NCBI GenBank assembly: GCA_944989445.1
Contig: CALYLW010000983.1
Location: 62,001-126,000 of the forward strand
Direction of reading: 5' to 3'
Origin: Ampullaceana balthica
Lineage: Eukaryota > Mollusca > Gastropoda > Lymnaeidae
Length of the DNA stretch: 64,000 nucleotides
In this document: positions 37,290 to 47,867 of the stretch, one piece after another
How the letters are laid out: the number at the start of each line of letters is the position of its first letter
Position numbering within the stretch: position 1 is the first letter of the stretch
Notes under the pieces: generated by a model
The model's database searches: none
Seen by the model: only the letters and a program-made list of their open reading frames with translations
Told to the model about the DNA's origin: nothing
Made by a program: the position numbers and the translations under genes

Positions 37290-38846
37290 GACCAATCTAA
37301 AACCAAGTGACATCTGCTCAATGCCTGAAATGCCTGAAAAGGTTATTAAAAGAACTAAGCAATGAACTTTCCCCAATCATTGTAGTTCTCTTTCAAGCCT
37401 CTCTAAACCAGGGTAAAGTGCCCCAGGATTGGAAATTAGCTAACGTAACTCCACTCTTTAAGAAAGGGGATAAATCAGACCCTGGTAATTACAGGCCTGT
37501 ATCACTTACTAGTATCACCTGTAAATTACTTGAACACATAATATATAGTAGAATAGTTAACCACCTTGACAAATATAATGCCCTATGCCCACATCAACAC
37601 GGCTTTAGAAAAAACAGATCATGTGAAACACAATTAATAGGTTTAATAGATGAACTATCAAAAGGCTTAGACAAAAATGATCAAATAGATACAATATTAC
37701 TAGACTTCTCAAAAGCATTTGACAAATGTCACCACCTTAGTTTACTTAAAAAACTGAACTACTTTGGAATCTCAGGTTCCTTACATCACTGGATCCAAGA
37801 CTTCCTTTTGGGCAGGGAGCAAACTGTAATAATTAATGGATCTAAATCTGCACCAATAAAGGTTAACTAAGGAGTTCCACAAGGAACTGTGCTAGGTCCC
37901 TTACTCTTTTTAATTTATATAAATGATTTACCCAACAACATCTCAACAGGTACAAAAGTTAGGTTATTTGCTGATGATTGTATAATCTATAGAACAATTA
38001 AATCAGAACAAGACAGCAAAATTTTACAAAAAGACTTAGATGAATTGATAAAATGGGAAACTAACTGGAGTATGTCTTTCCACCCAGAAAAGTGTCAACT
38101 GTTAAGAGTAACAAAGAAAAAGAAACAAATAAATTCAAAATATTACATTCATGGAAAAGAACTGACCCAAAAAAAAGATGCAAAATACTTAGGAGTCTTA
38201 ATAAATGAGAAACTATCATGGAATCCCCATGTCAATGAAGTTATTAAAAAATCAAACAAAACCTTAGGCTTTATAAAAAGAAACGTTAACAAATGTAATA
38301 GAGATATAAAACTAAAATGCTACCTCACTTTGGTGAGACCTGTACTAGAATATGCATCTTCTGTATGGGACCCATCCACCAAAGAAAACATTGATAAACT
38401 AGAACAAATTCAAAAAAGAGCTGCCATATTCATTACTGGAGAATATTCGAAACTGACAAGAATAACACCATTAGTTAAATCATTAAACCTTGAAACACTA
38501 GAGGATAGAAGAACCAAGAGCAAAGTAGTAATCATACATAAATCAATTAATTCTAATTTAGAAATACAACACACAGATAACTTAATACAACCCTCAGATA
38601 GACATAATGATAAAAACACCTTTCTTATTCCGTATGCAAGAACAAACACATACACGTTTTCCTTCTTCCCGTCTGGAATTCGGGCGTGGATGGGTTGCCT
38701 GAAGAATCCAGGAAAACCAACACTTTATCAGCATTTAAATCTCTAATAAAAATGCAGGACTAAACACAAACCATAGATAAGCGTAGGACGCAATAATCGT
38801 CTGTATAGAAGGAGCGTCTGTAAACAGATAAGATAAGATAAGATAA
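37290..38846 (+). pseudogene. CR1/Jockey-like LINE reverse transcriptase, 5'-truncated
   Basis: The frame from 37,307 to 38,746 is broken only by a TAA at 37,868-37,870, with the frame unchanged afterwards. RT motifs in order are LFKKGDKSDPGNYRPVSLTS, HQHGFRKNRSCETQL, LLDFSKAFDK, GVPQGTVLGPLLFLIYINDL, catalytic RLFADDCII (about 37,960) and YLGVLI. Then comes the CR1-type C terminus with LRP/VRPVLEYASSVWDP and LEQIQKRAA. The endonuclease is missing, so the copy is 5'-truncated. The 3' end is a short (GATAA)n tail ending at about 38,846. It sits inside a hAT element. Confidence 0.88.
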
Positions 38847-38849
38847 ATG

Positions 38850-39830
38850 TCATTTGTCTCGTCGGAAAGTATAAAAAATGTAACTGAATTATTTGCTTCA
38901 CGAACAATGTCTTCACGCAAGAGAGACCCACACATTCCGATTATAGTGTTTTTAGTAGTTGCCGAGATATACTTAGCACTACAAGAACCAATAGACAAAT
39001 GATTACTCAGAACTTCATCTCCAGATTCAACATGAAACTCAAACAGATAAAAAAAAATTGAAGAATTTGATTCTTTTCCACAAAGTGCTAAATCATGCAT
39101 ATCACAAAAAAATAGGATTGTAGAAATTATTGGACCCAGTTTGTTGCAATTTTCTTTAATTTGTCTTCTAAATGATGAGTCCAACTGCTCATCTATAGAA
39201 ACTGCTTTGGCTTTCAATAATGCAACAAAATTGATTGCATCTTCTTGAGAGCCTTTGAAGGTGGCTAAGTGCATCTTCGTAACAATATTTATAAATGCCC
39301 ACTGAACTCCTCGAATTAGTTTTTGCGGAAACAACACGCAATATTTGCAAAAGTTACCTTTAACATTTGCGAGTATACAAGACACTGTGAATAGTCAGAT
39401 AACCATGCATATCTGAAAACTAAAATTTCTGTTTCCCTCACTGTCAGCTCTAAAATAATACTTTTATCAGGGGACAACATTCAATAATCAGTTGCATTTT
39501 CAACTCATTTGAAAGGTCGTGTGTCCAGACATATCTTCCAATATCCAATTTTCAGCGACAATCAAATTAGGAACGGCTGCTTCAGTTATGTCAAGTTGTT
39601 GAACTTCTACTGTTGTCCTCAATGCCAATGATAAGTCAGGTGCTGCAGACGCCTAAAAAACTTCTAATAACGGCATTTCGGAATCCCCTGATTGCTCAAC
39701 TTTTGGTGTGTTTTTTTTTGAAACTGTAGATAAATGTATGATATCCATCTTTGGTAATCCTTCAGTTTCTACACCTATATTATTTCACAGCAAAATTTAA
39801 TTTTCTCTTGTGAACTTACGTTTTTAATTT
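38850..39830 (-). pseudogene. hAT transposase N-terminal fragment (ZMYM1/TTF-type)
   Basis: The minus strand from about 39,800 carries an N-terminal TTF-type zinc-binding region (FCKYCVLFPQKL). A frame down to about 38,850 follows with AFINIVTKM, QLDSSFRRQIKENCNKLGPI, IGMCGSLLREDIVREANNS and VTFFILSDETNDI. That order is known from ZMYM1-like hAT transposases, and S-DET-D is the first catalytic region. The protein stops where the CR1-like LINE tail begins, so the insertion removed or displaced the rest. The region upstream of 39,385 has stops. Confidence 0.7.
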
Positions 39831-39844
39831 AATAAATGCATTAA

Positions 39845-41160
39845 TAAATGTTGTATATTCTGCAGACCTTCTCACAGCACAGAGACCACCATTTTAAAGA
39901 TAACAAAGACCTTCTACTCGCACTGGACAATGGGACAATTTTTATATTGGCCCTCTTAGATCTTAGTGCAGTCTTTGACGCCGTTGACCATTAAATACTG
40001 CCAAAAACCCTGCAAAATTATTTTGGAATTTCTGGCTGAGTTCTGGCTTGGTTTCAATCATACGTATCCAACAGATCACAGGTGGTATCAGTAGATGGCT
40101 GTATCTCTCACAAAGCTGATTTTGTTTATGGTGTGCATCAGGGCTCCGTTTTTCGTCCGGTACATTTAGTACTGTATACAAGGCCATTAATTTTACTGCT
40201 CAAAATGCATTCAGTTAAAAGCCAATCATTTGCAGATGATACTCAGCTATACACTAACACTGGTCCCTCTAATATTGACTCCTCTGTCCTCTGTGATGCA
40301 AGAGTGCATTTTGAAGTCTTGGATGAAGTTCAGCAATCTCAAGCTAAATGATAACAATACTGAAACACTTATATTTTGCAACAATAAATCACGCAGTACT
40401 TTGTCTCTCCCGAATTCTATTTAGGTAGCCAGTTCGGATATACTGTTCACAACATCGACTAGGAATATTGGCTATATTATTTCTGACAACATGTCTATCA
40501 ACAACTTCATCAATGACATCTGTCGCTCTGTCAATACTTAACAGTTAGTGCAACAAAAACTCTAGTCTGTACTCTTGTACAGAAATGTCAAAATTCAGCT
40601 GCCAGACTAGTTCTTAAGGCAAAAAAAACAACAAAACATAGCAATGTTACTTCGCTACTTTACTCACTTCATTGGCTACATATACAAGCCCGTATTGATT
40701 ACAAACTGGCCGTTTTCTGTCACAACTTATTTTCAGACACATGACCTTCCTATCCTACTGAATTTTTGTCGGTCTACTCACACACTCGTCAGGTACGATC
40801 TTCTGCAGACACACGCATTCTCTCTGTTCCTAAGAAACGCACTAAAATGTTTGGTGAAAGGTCTTTCTCTTTTTGTGCACCAAACAATGGAATTTTCTAT
40901 CATTACACATCCGTAGTTTGCAAACAACCAAGTTCTTTAAGACAGCACTTAAGACACATCTTTTAAAAAATTATTTTCAAAATTAATGGAACATTTCCTG
41001 GAAATGATTAACGTAGCTTGTGTACAATGTACTGTCATTTATGTGGGTGTTATGATATGGATGTTTCTTTAATACTTATATGTAAAGCGCCGTGAGCCCA
41101 GTTCCTAACTGGGATAAAGCGCTATATAAATAATCTATTTATTATTATTATTATTATTTT
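39845..41160 (+). pseudogene. L2/CR1-type LINE reverse transcriptase fragment
   Basis: Across frames it reads LLLALDNGTIFILALLDLSA, VFDAVDH, FGISG, YVSNRSQVV, GVHQGSVFRPV (a changed GVPQGSVLGP) and SFADDTQLYT (about 40,226). A KLNDNNTETL stretch and an R-L-R-poor thumb region follow. Around 40,760-40,930 come RQVRSSADTRILSVPKKRTK and AFG/FSFCAPN-like words, typical of the L2/CR1 C terminus. The 3' end AAGCGCTATATAAAT runs into (ATT)n at about 41,145-41,158. Stops and substitutions of conserved residues show it is old. Confidence 0.8.
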
Positions 41161-41340
41161 CGCTATTACAGTGCTAATTTGTAAATGTTTTTAATTTCTA
41201 ACAGCTTTTTTCGGCCCTTATGTTACACTTAACTTGAATTTAATTGAAAATTGAACCGGTATGGCATTGTCAGTTAAATTTTTAAAAAAATATATAACCC
41301 CCCCCCTGGAACAATTCCTAGCGACGCCCATGTGTACAAT

Positions 41341-42000
41341 AACATACAATAGGTATATACATAAGTAATTTTAAATTCTTAAGACATATTATCTCATCAA
41401 ATATTTATGTAAAATAAAAGCAAAGCAAAAACAATATCAAACAATGACACAGGATATAGGAAAAATGAAGAAGTATCTAAAGTTACAGTGAAAACAAGAA
41501 CGGGAAAAAGATGCTTCAGTCAGGTAAAAATAGGAATTTGGTTAATTCCATATGGAGCAAACGGACCAAATCATTTGATAAATCTATTTTCCATGTGGAT
41601 CCTATCATGGGTATTGCTTGTATATAAAATACCAGTTACTGCAATATCTGAAATGCCATCATGGTCAACACTATTAAAATGTTTAGACACAGGTCATTGA
41701 GCCTGTTTATTTATAATATACACGTATTCTCTAAACCGATTTCCAAGACGACGACCTGTCTCACCCACGTAAATTTTAATACACCTCTTGGAAAGAATTG
41801 AATAAATCACGTTGCGACTTGTGCAAGTGAGTCCATCTTTTATAATGAATTTTTCAAGAGGGAAAGAAATTGTGATAATTTCAATTACATATGGACAAGT
41901 ATTGCAACAGATATGGTTGCAAAATTTTGTTCCAATATGTGTTTTCATTGTGGGAAGGTGACTTCTTACAATTGTATATCCGAGACTTTAAAAGGCTTTT
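41341..42000 (-). pseudogene. Penelope-like element, GIY-YIG endonuclease end
   Basis: The minus-strand frame from 41,948 has a Cys-rich motif (FCNHICCNTCPYV), then TCTSRNVIYSILSKRC and KIYVGETGRRLGNRFRE, the GIY-YIG nuclease core found at the C terminus of Penelope-like reverse transcriptases. After a TGA the same frame continues with PVSKHFNSVDHDGISDIAVT and ENRFIK, then FAPYGIN to a stop at 41,520, the usual end of the protein. The RT part upstream is too decayed to follow. This domain nicks target DNA for reverse transcription. Its 3' region runs to the hAT insertion at 41,332. Confidence 0.85.
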
Positions 42001-42444
42001 AGAAGCTTTATCGCAGTCCCATTCTATATGATATACAACATTTTTTATGATTTTCTTTTATGAATGTTAATTGGCTACAAATATGCTTCGTGTATTTTGG
42101 TTTGTATTCAGTTGTCTATATATACTACCTACAATAAGTGGTGCAGAGTTTTGTATTATATATAATGAAATTGTGTAAATAGTTAGGTTTTTTACATTTT
42201 TAAAAACATACCTATTACTCTAGGGGAGTACGATAAAAACGTATCATTTTTATTCATTTCCGATTTATTTGCAGTACAGATAAATGCTGAAAATATCAAA
42301 AGCAAAAACGAAAAGAAAAGTAAAAGTTATAACGAAACTAAACAAAATATGATGCATATAATCAATGTTTGGCAGGCAAAAAACTACGCACCAAATGAAA
42401 CCTTATGTTAAAAAATAATGTTAAATAGAATTATTACAATTAAC
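42001..42444. other. AT-rich, no recognised feature
   Basis: May hold further decayed Penelope sequence, but no motif can be followed. Confidence 0.4.
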
Positions 42445-42449
42445 AAGAT

Positions 42450-42732
42450 TGTCACATGTGAATCACGTGATTAGTGACGGAGAGGTCACGTGAGATAAAT
42501 AGCGGGAAAGGAGTTGGGAGTGTAGAGTTGACTGGTGTCAGGGCAGAATGTATGCCAGTGTGTTCCACGTTGTATAACCTCAAATTACATTTCTTGTACA
42601 AATTATAAATATTAAAGTTGTTTTATTGAAACCAATTCTTCAGAGGATTATTGTGTACAAGGTTTTGTATTGAGAGAACGCCTACAAGAGAGTTATATAC
42701 ATATTAATAAGTAAAAACCAGTTACATTGACA
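42450..42732 (+). repeat. 5' LTR
   Basis: Starts TGTCACATGTGAATCACGTG and ends TTGACA, so the ends form a short TGTCA/TGACA inverted repeat. It differs from the 3' LTR by a 6-bp GTTACA segment near the end and scattered substitutions. CACGTGA words near the start and AATAAATATTAAAG-like sequence further in are possible promoter and polyadenylation signals. Confidence 0.9.
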
Positions 42733-43701
42733 TTGGTGTCAAAAAGAAAAACGAAATTGAAAGAGGAGGTTCGTGGAAGACACCAGTATTATATATTTCA
42801 AAAAGGAAAGTATTCATTAAAAGAAGAAATATTAGCAGCTATCGTATTTTGTGAATATTCAAGTTCGTAAGAAGCTGTGAATAAATTTGTGTGGTTCAAT
42901 AAACTATTTGATACACGAATATTTCAAGATGGCAGCATAAACGCACGTGATCACAGCGTGCGATGTGTAAAACTGGATTAGACAAGTTGGTTCTAACATG
43001 ACAGTTACACAGTCTACACAGTGCAAGCGTACTACAGTAACGCACTACCGAGCGCTTGTAGGTCCTTACGTCAACAAGCCTACTGTCTGTTACACACAGT
43101 GTGAACGTATATACGTCAGCAAGCACGTTGGTTCTAAATATACACAGTGCCGGAATATGGGTCATGCAGTTGACAAGCCTGCTGTATGGTAATACGCAGT
43201 AGACTACGTCAGCAGCTCACTGATGTTAGTTGATTCCAGGAAATATTTGTAAACATAACCTTGAACTAGAAAACGCTATGGACTATTAACAACTGTGTCA
43301 GTGTGAATTATAAATCAAGGAACTTAAGTCGTATCCATTCATTGTGTGAAGAGTTTGAAAATTGCAATTTTGGATTAATGGAGTGAACTAAATTGTTTAA
43401 AAACGACTGGAAAATTGAGAATTTAACTAAGTGACGTATTTCATAGAAAAAACGTTCGACTATCGGATGTATTTTGTCAATCTGAGGGAGCGTATATATA
43501 AAGTATACTTCAAGATCCCGTGTGAGGATGCTTTTTTGTCTCACCTTGTCAAAATTAAATTTCATGGTTTAGACGTGTCACTTATTTGGACTTAACGTAT
43601 TTTGAATTCAAGATTTTTCATTTGGAGGATTTATAACTTTATCAATAAATACTTACATTCCTTACCCAAATTGCTTGACTCATATTATTCCATATTACAA
43701 G

Positions 43702-45030
43702 ACATGGATTACTACAAAAAATTCACTGCCATATTTAAAAAGATCGGACTAAGTGGAAAAGAAATGAGAGATTTCATTGAAGAAAAGGTTAAAAAATCGC
43801 TGAAGAAAAAGAGAAGCTAAGAATAGCTGAAGAAAAAGAAAAGCAAAGAATTGCTAAAGAAGAAGAAAAGCTAAGAAAAGCTAAAGAAAAAGAAAATCAA
43901 AGAATTGCAGATGAAAAAGAGAGGAAAAGACAAATAATTGAAAGAGAAGAAAGAGCTGCAAGAAGAGAACTTGAACAAATTAAAAATGACAACTTAAAAT
44001 TACAAATTGAGCTAGAGAGTAGGGGCCACAATCTTGGTAATGACACAAATAGAAAGTCAGCACCAAAGGACACTATCAAAGTTAGAAAATATGATCGCCA
44101 GAAAGAAAAATGGATATTTATCTGGATTATTTTGAATCCATAATGGCCATGAAAGGTTATAATGAAGAAGATTGACCAGCACAATTTATGACTCAGTTAC
44201 CTGGAGAAGCATTTGAAGCTTACAACAGTATAGCCAAAGAACACAAAAGCATATATAAAAATGTAATAAAGGCATTTCTATGTCATTTCGGAAAGTCTGA
44301 AAATGATTATATAAAATAATTTCAAGATTGACAAAGATCCACAGATCATATTGCATGAAGCACAAGTTAAATTAACAAAATGGCTGAAACTTACAGCAAT
44401 AGATACAAGCAATCCAAAGGCCATACTAGACATGGTGTTAATTATCAAGTTTTGGAAAATGCAACACCAACTCTATTCACACATTTAACTGATAAGAAAG
44501 TTCGTACTCAAGCAGAGCTAACAAATGCATTACGAACATTCAAAGACTCTCATCCGAATGTGGAAATGGATAAGATACAAGATACCTTTTCAGCAATACA
44601 AACTAAAAGTCAAGAAAAAAGACAAGGTATGAGAAACCAGAGTCTGCCAAACCAAGGTAACAGACAAACTATTTGCTGGTACTGTAACAAGCCCGGACAT
44701 ATGGCGAAGCAGTGTTACCACAATAAAGGACAACCAAATAGTGTGTCACCTAATGGCAGCCCTATAAGAAAGAAAACAGAAGAAAAATTAAGACAAGATC
44801 ACTTTGAAAACAACCATGGAGAGAAAAATATAATCATAATTCCAGACATAGAGATTATGCTGAAGGTAGACAAACATGGAGAGGCAGATATTATCATAGT
44901 TCCATATATAGAGATTATAATCAAGGTAGATGATCATGGAGCGGTAAATACAATTTTGATTCCAGAAAAAGAAATTATGATCAACCATGGAGAGAGAATG
45001 AAAACCAAGACATGAATGATAGAAAAATAA
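43702..45030 (+). pseudogene. Gag polyprotein, frameshifted
   Basis: Gag would form the particle that packages element RNA. It starts near MDYYKKFTAIFKKIGLSGKE (about 43,702). A Lys/Glu-rich coiled-coil segment follows (43,800-44,010, repeats of EEKEKQRIA type), with a frameshift near its start. A capsid-like part (KEKMDIYLDYFESI-type, QLPGEAFEAYN) has stops. The last frame (44,380-45,015) covers ENATPTLFTHL and ends with the CCHC knuckle CWYCNKPGHMAKQC (about 44,671). After the knuckle a 60-bp unit occurs three times (44,816-44,995). In another frame the unit reads as Arg/Tyr-rich, so the original frame probably differed. Confidence 0.75.
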
Positions 45031-45469
45031 TAAAGTTGAATCGAGTACAAATAGAAACTAGTTACACTGTAGCCACTATTGACAATCACTAATATGAAAA
45101 AAGGGATGAAGGCCATAGTAGCAGAGATAGAGATGGTACTATTCAGTCTGAAACCATTCGTGTGAAATCATCTGAAGTAGGAACAACAATTGGTTGCCTA
45201 TTAAGCAGAATGAAAGACACATATAAAGACAATGTTTTTCAGATAAAGCTTTCTGACAGTGACTCATCTGGTCGAAATTCTATTTAACTATCTGGAAGCA
45301 TAAATGACATCTCAAAAGCAAAGCAACTGATTCAAGATGCTGGAATTTATATTGTGAATGGACATAATCGAAGTCATGGTTGGTGAATTATTGAACATTT
45401 AACAGTCTGAAGAAGCATTCAAAGCCCAACGATTTGAATTCATACTAGTCAACTGAAGAATGACTATTT

Positions 45470-45660
45470 TTGAAGTAGGCTATGCTATTAGCCGACTACA
45501 AATTTGACATTAAACCTGTGAAGGGAAAGAACAATGTGGTTGCCGACATATTAAGTAGAATGACAATAAATAAAGACATTCTGTGAATTCCTAAATGACA
45601 AAACCAGAGACTGTATTAACATTAGTCTGTGAATTCCTAAATGATACAACCAGAGACTGT
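45470..45660 (+). pseudogene. Remnant of pol (RNase H end) and a small tandem repeat
   Basis: LLADYKFDIKPVKGKNNVVA followed by DILSRM is the hallmark at the end of Gypsy RT/RNase H (V-A-D-x-L-S-R). It shows that pol was once present and has been deleted on both sides. A 40-odd-bp unit with GTGAATTCCTAAATGA and ACCAGAGACTGTA follows twice at 45,578-45,660. Confidence 0.75.
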
Positions 45661-46005
45661 AATTATATTAATATTTGTATTCGTTGAGCAATAGACAAGG
45701 AACAGTGTTTGAATTCCATTGGATTATTAGTTAATTTTAATAATATTGATTGTTAAAAGTATTTTAATTACACAAAATTACAGATGTGTTTAAAATTTCA
45801 GTTTCATTTTTTCAGTACAGGTAGACTGTTGAAGCCCTGCAGATTTTTTTTCTCTTGATTTTTATGTCTAAATCTTGTGTGTAAGGCTATGAATGTCCAA
45901 TGAGGATAAATATTTGAGCTTTGAACATAGATATAGATTGATTTGATTTTATGAAGACCAAAAATTTTGTATTTCATAAACATTTTTTTTGAAGGATGGG
46001 GTGAA

Positions 46006-46282
46006 TGTCACGTGTGAATCACATGATTAGTGACGGAGAGGTCACGTGAGAGAAAGAGCGGGAAAGGAGTTGGGAGTGTAGAGTTGACTGGTGTCATGGC
46101 AGAATGTATGCCAGTGTGTTCCACGTTATATAACCTCAAATTACATTTCTTGTACAAAGAATAAATATTAAAGTTGTTTTATTGAAACCAATTCTTCAGA
46201 GGATTATTGTGTACAAGGTTTTGTATTGAGAGAACGCCTACAAGAGAGTTATATACATATTATTAAGTAAAAACCATTGACA
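46006..46282 (+). repeat. 3' LTR
   Basis: Near-identical to the 5' LTR from TGTCACGTGTGAATCACATG to TTGACA, directly preceded by the purine-rich tract and followed by the AAGAT duplication. Confidence 0.9.
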
Positions 46283-46383
46283 AAGATGATTGTTTTATAA
46301 TTATAACCAAAAGTGATATAGCGACATTTTCAACTTATTTAATGTTCACTATTCCCTACATTATATCTCTCCATCTCTATCTT

Positions 46384-46390
46384 TTTCCCT

Positions 46391-46438
<48 letters not shown>
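46384..46438. repeat. (CT)n microsatellite
   Basis: CCCT words pass into about 45 bp of pure CT. Confidence 0.95.
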
Positions 46439-46440
<2 letters not shown>

Positions 46441-46459
46441 ATAATTTGTTAAGAAGTCA

Positions 46460-46990
46460 ATGTTTGAAAATAAAAAGAACCCGTAAAAAACCAAGTTTTT
46501 TACTATAAATCCTTTATGTACGAGCCATAATTAAAATAATGTTCATTATAATACGCAACGCAAGACAATCCAAAAATTACAAATTTAAGTTATGTCTCGT
46601 AAAACGTGTTTAATATAATGTGCACCGATCTGGAATATGTTTATAAAAAGTAGTTTTAATATAATACGCACCAAATCGTGCAACAGGAAAGTATTAATAA
46701 AAAGGTCGTTCAATATAATACGCACAGCGACACTCTATCTCAAATATTTAACATGATACATAGAGATAAATAAAATAATCTAAAAATTCAATAATTTAAT
46801 TATAGTACATGCGATCGATCTGAAATTTTGAAACTTTGTTTTTATCATCGGCACAAGTTTGCCTGCAAAATTGCAGCTCGCTAGCTTACGAGGAAAAGGG
46901 TTAAAAATTGTCAAAAGTTTTTTCGACAAGCAAGAAAACAAGCAAGCAAACAATCAACCAGACACCACGAGTTAATATAAACGATTTAAA
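46460..46990. repeat. Fold-back repeat family, diverged copy 3
   Basis: Shares with the copies at 32.4-33.8 kb the words ACTATAAATCCTTTATGTA, AGAGATAAA...ATTTAATTA, GATCGATCTGAAATTTTG, TGCAAAATTGCAGCTCG and the final GAGTTAATATAAACGATTTA. Internally it has an ATAATACGCA word repeated three times at irregular spacing. Confidence 0.5.
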
Positions 46991-47049
46991 AAGATATTTG
47001 CTTAATTATAATTTAACTACTTTGTGAGTTGAATAATCTCCAAAAGCCT

Positions 47050-47240
47050 AACCATAGTACTATGCAGTGTATATAATGTCATTTTGGAAAGACTGTATCA
47101 GTTTTAGTATTATGTGTAATCAGTCTTTTTTTTCTATGATGTGAAACAGCCCATCTCTGCTATCAAGCTCAAATGGCTTTGTTAGGTCAATGATGCCAGG
47201 CTTCTTTTATTTTCTTCATTTTCCATTTCAACCAATTTAC
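47050..47240 (-). pseudogene. LINE reverse transcriptase sliver
   Basis: The minus strand gives a DLTKPFELDSRDGLFHIIEK-like reading, matching the VDLTKAFDLVSRSGLF region of the LINE at 13.8 kb. Only about 55 residues remain, with stops. Confidence 0.45.
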
Positions 47241-47344
47241 AAATACTAACATATCGATTGCGGACCTGACGAAGCAAAATCCTAAATATGATATCAGGAT
47301 TTTCTTGCATGCTAACTAGGTTGCCCTCTATTGTAGTAACAATG

Positions 47345-47867
47345 GCTCACTATGTGTTCTGGCTTGTTACAGTACCAAAAAATAGTTTGTCTGTTGCCTG
47401 GGTTTGAAAGACTCTTGTTTCTCATTCCTTATCTTTTTTTCTGTTTTTTTTTATTTTGTACTTCTGCAAAGATATATTGCTTTTATCAATTTCTACATTA
47501 GAATGAGAGTCCTTGAATATGCGTAATGCATTTCTTAGCTCTATTTGGGTACGAACTTTATAATCGGTTAAATATGTTAATAGAGCTGGTGTTGCGTTTT
47601 TTAGGAACTTGTCAATTAATATCATGTCTAGTATGGCCTTTGGATTGATTGTGTCTATTGCTGTCAGCTCCAGCCATTTTGTTGATTTAACGTGTGCTGA
47701 GGATCTAATCCATTTTAATTCTCATCCCATGAAATTACTTTCTATTATCATTTTCTGACTTCCCGAAATGGCATAGAAGTGCCTTTTTGGCATTCTATAC
47801 ATGTTTATGTTCTCTTTAGCTACACTGTTGTAAGCTTGAAATGCTTCTCCAGTTAGTTGAGTCATCA
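47345..47867 (-). pseudogene. Second Gypsy copy, gag 3' part
   Basis: The minus strand matches the gag of the element at 42.4-46.3 kb, from the zinc-knuckle region (about 47,350-47,400) through a frame with KFLKNATPALLTYLTDYKVR and FKDSHSNVEIDK to the QLTGEAFQAYN region at about 47,850. Homology stops abruptly at 47,867, where an unrelated LINE begins, and resumes at 51,323. Confidence 0.8.

Larger units (their letters stand above)
36892..41332 (-). mobile_element. hAT element carrying two LINE insertions
   Basis: The left end GATGGGCGTCGGGTTGG plus a G run and the inverted right end CATGGGCGTCGCTAGG plus a G run are matching inverted repeats. The flanking 8-mers are AGTGCAAT (36,884-36,891) and TGTACAAT (41,333-41,340), identical at 6 of 8 positions. 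A minus-strand hAT transposase fragment lies inside. Two plus-strand LINEs (37,290-38,846 and about 39,845-41,160) interrupt it and account for most of its length. Confidence 0.65.
42445..46287 (+). mobile_element. LTR retrotransposon (Ty3/Gypsy-like), pol-deleted
   Basis: Two LTRs of 283 and 277 bp enclose 3.27 kb. The 5-mer AAGAT lies immediately outside both (42,445-42,449 and 46,283-46,287), a clear target-site duplication. A primer-binding-site-like TTGGTGTCA follows the 5' LTR, and a purine-rich GAAGGATGGGG precedes the 3' LTR. Gag with a zinc knuckle is present. Of pol only the end of the RT/RNase H region remains, and no protease or integrase was seen. It cannot move on its own. Confidence 0.9.

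Noticed and set aside
44788..45116. Minus-strand frames within gag
   Set aside because: They are shadows of the three 60-bp repeat units and their flanks, without motifs.
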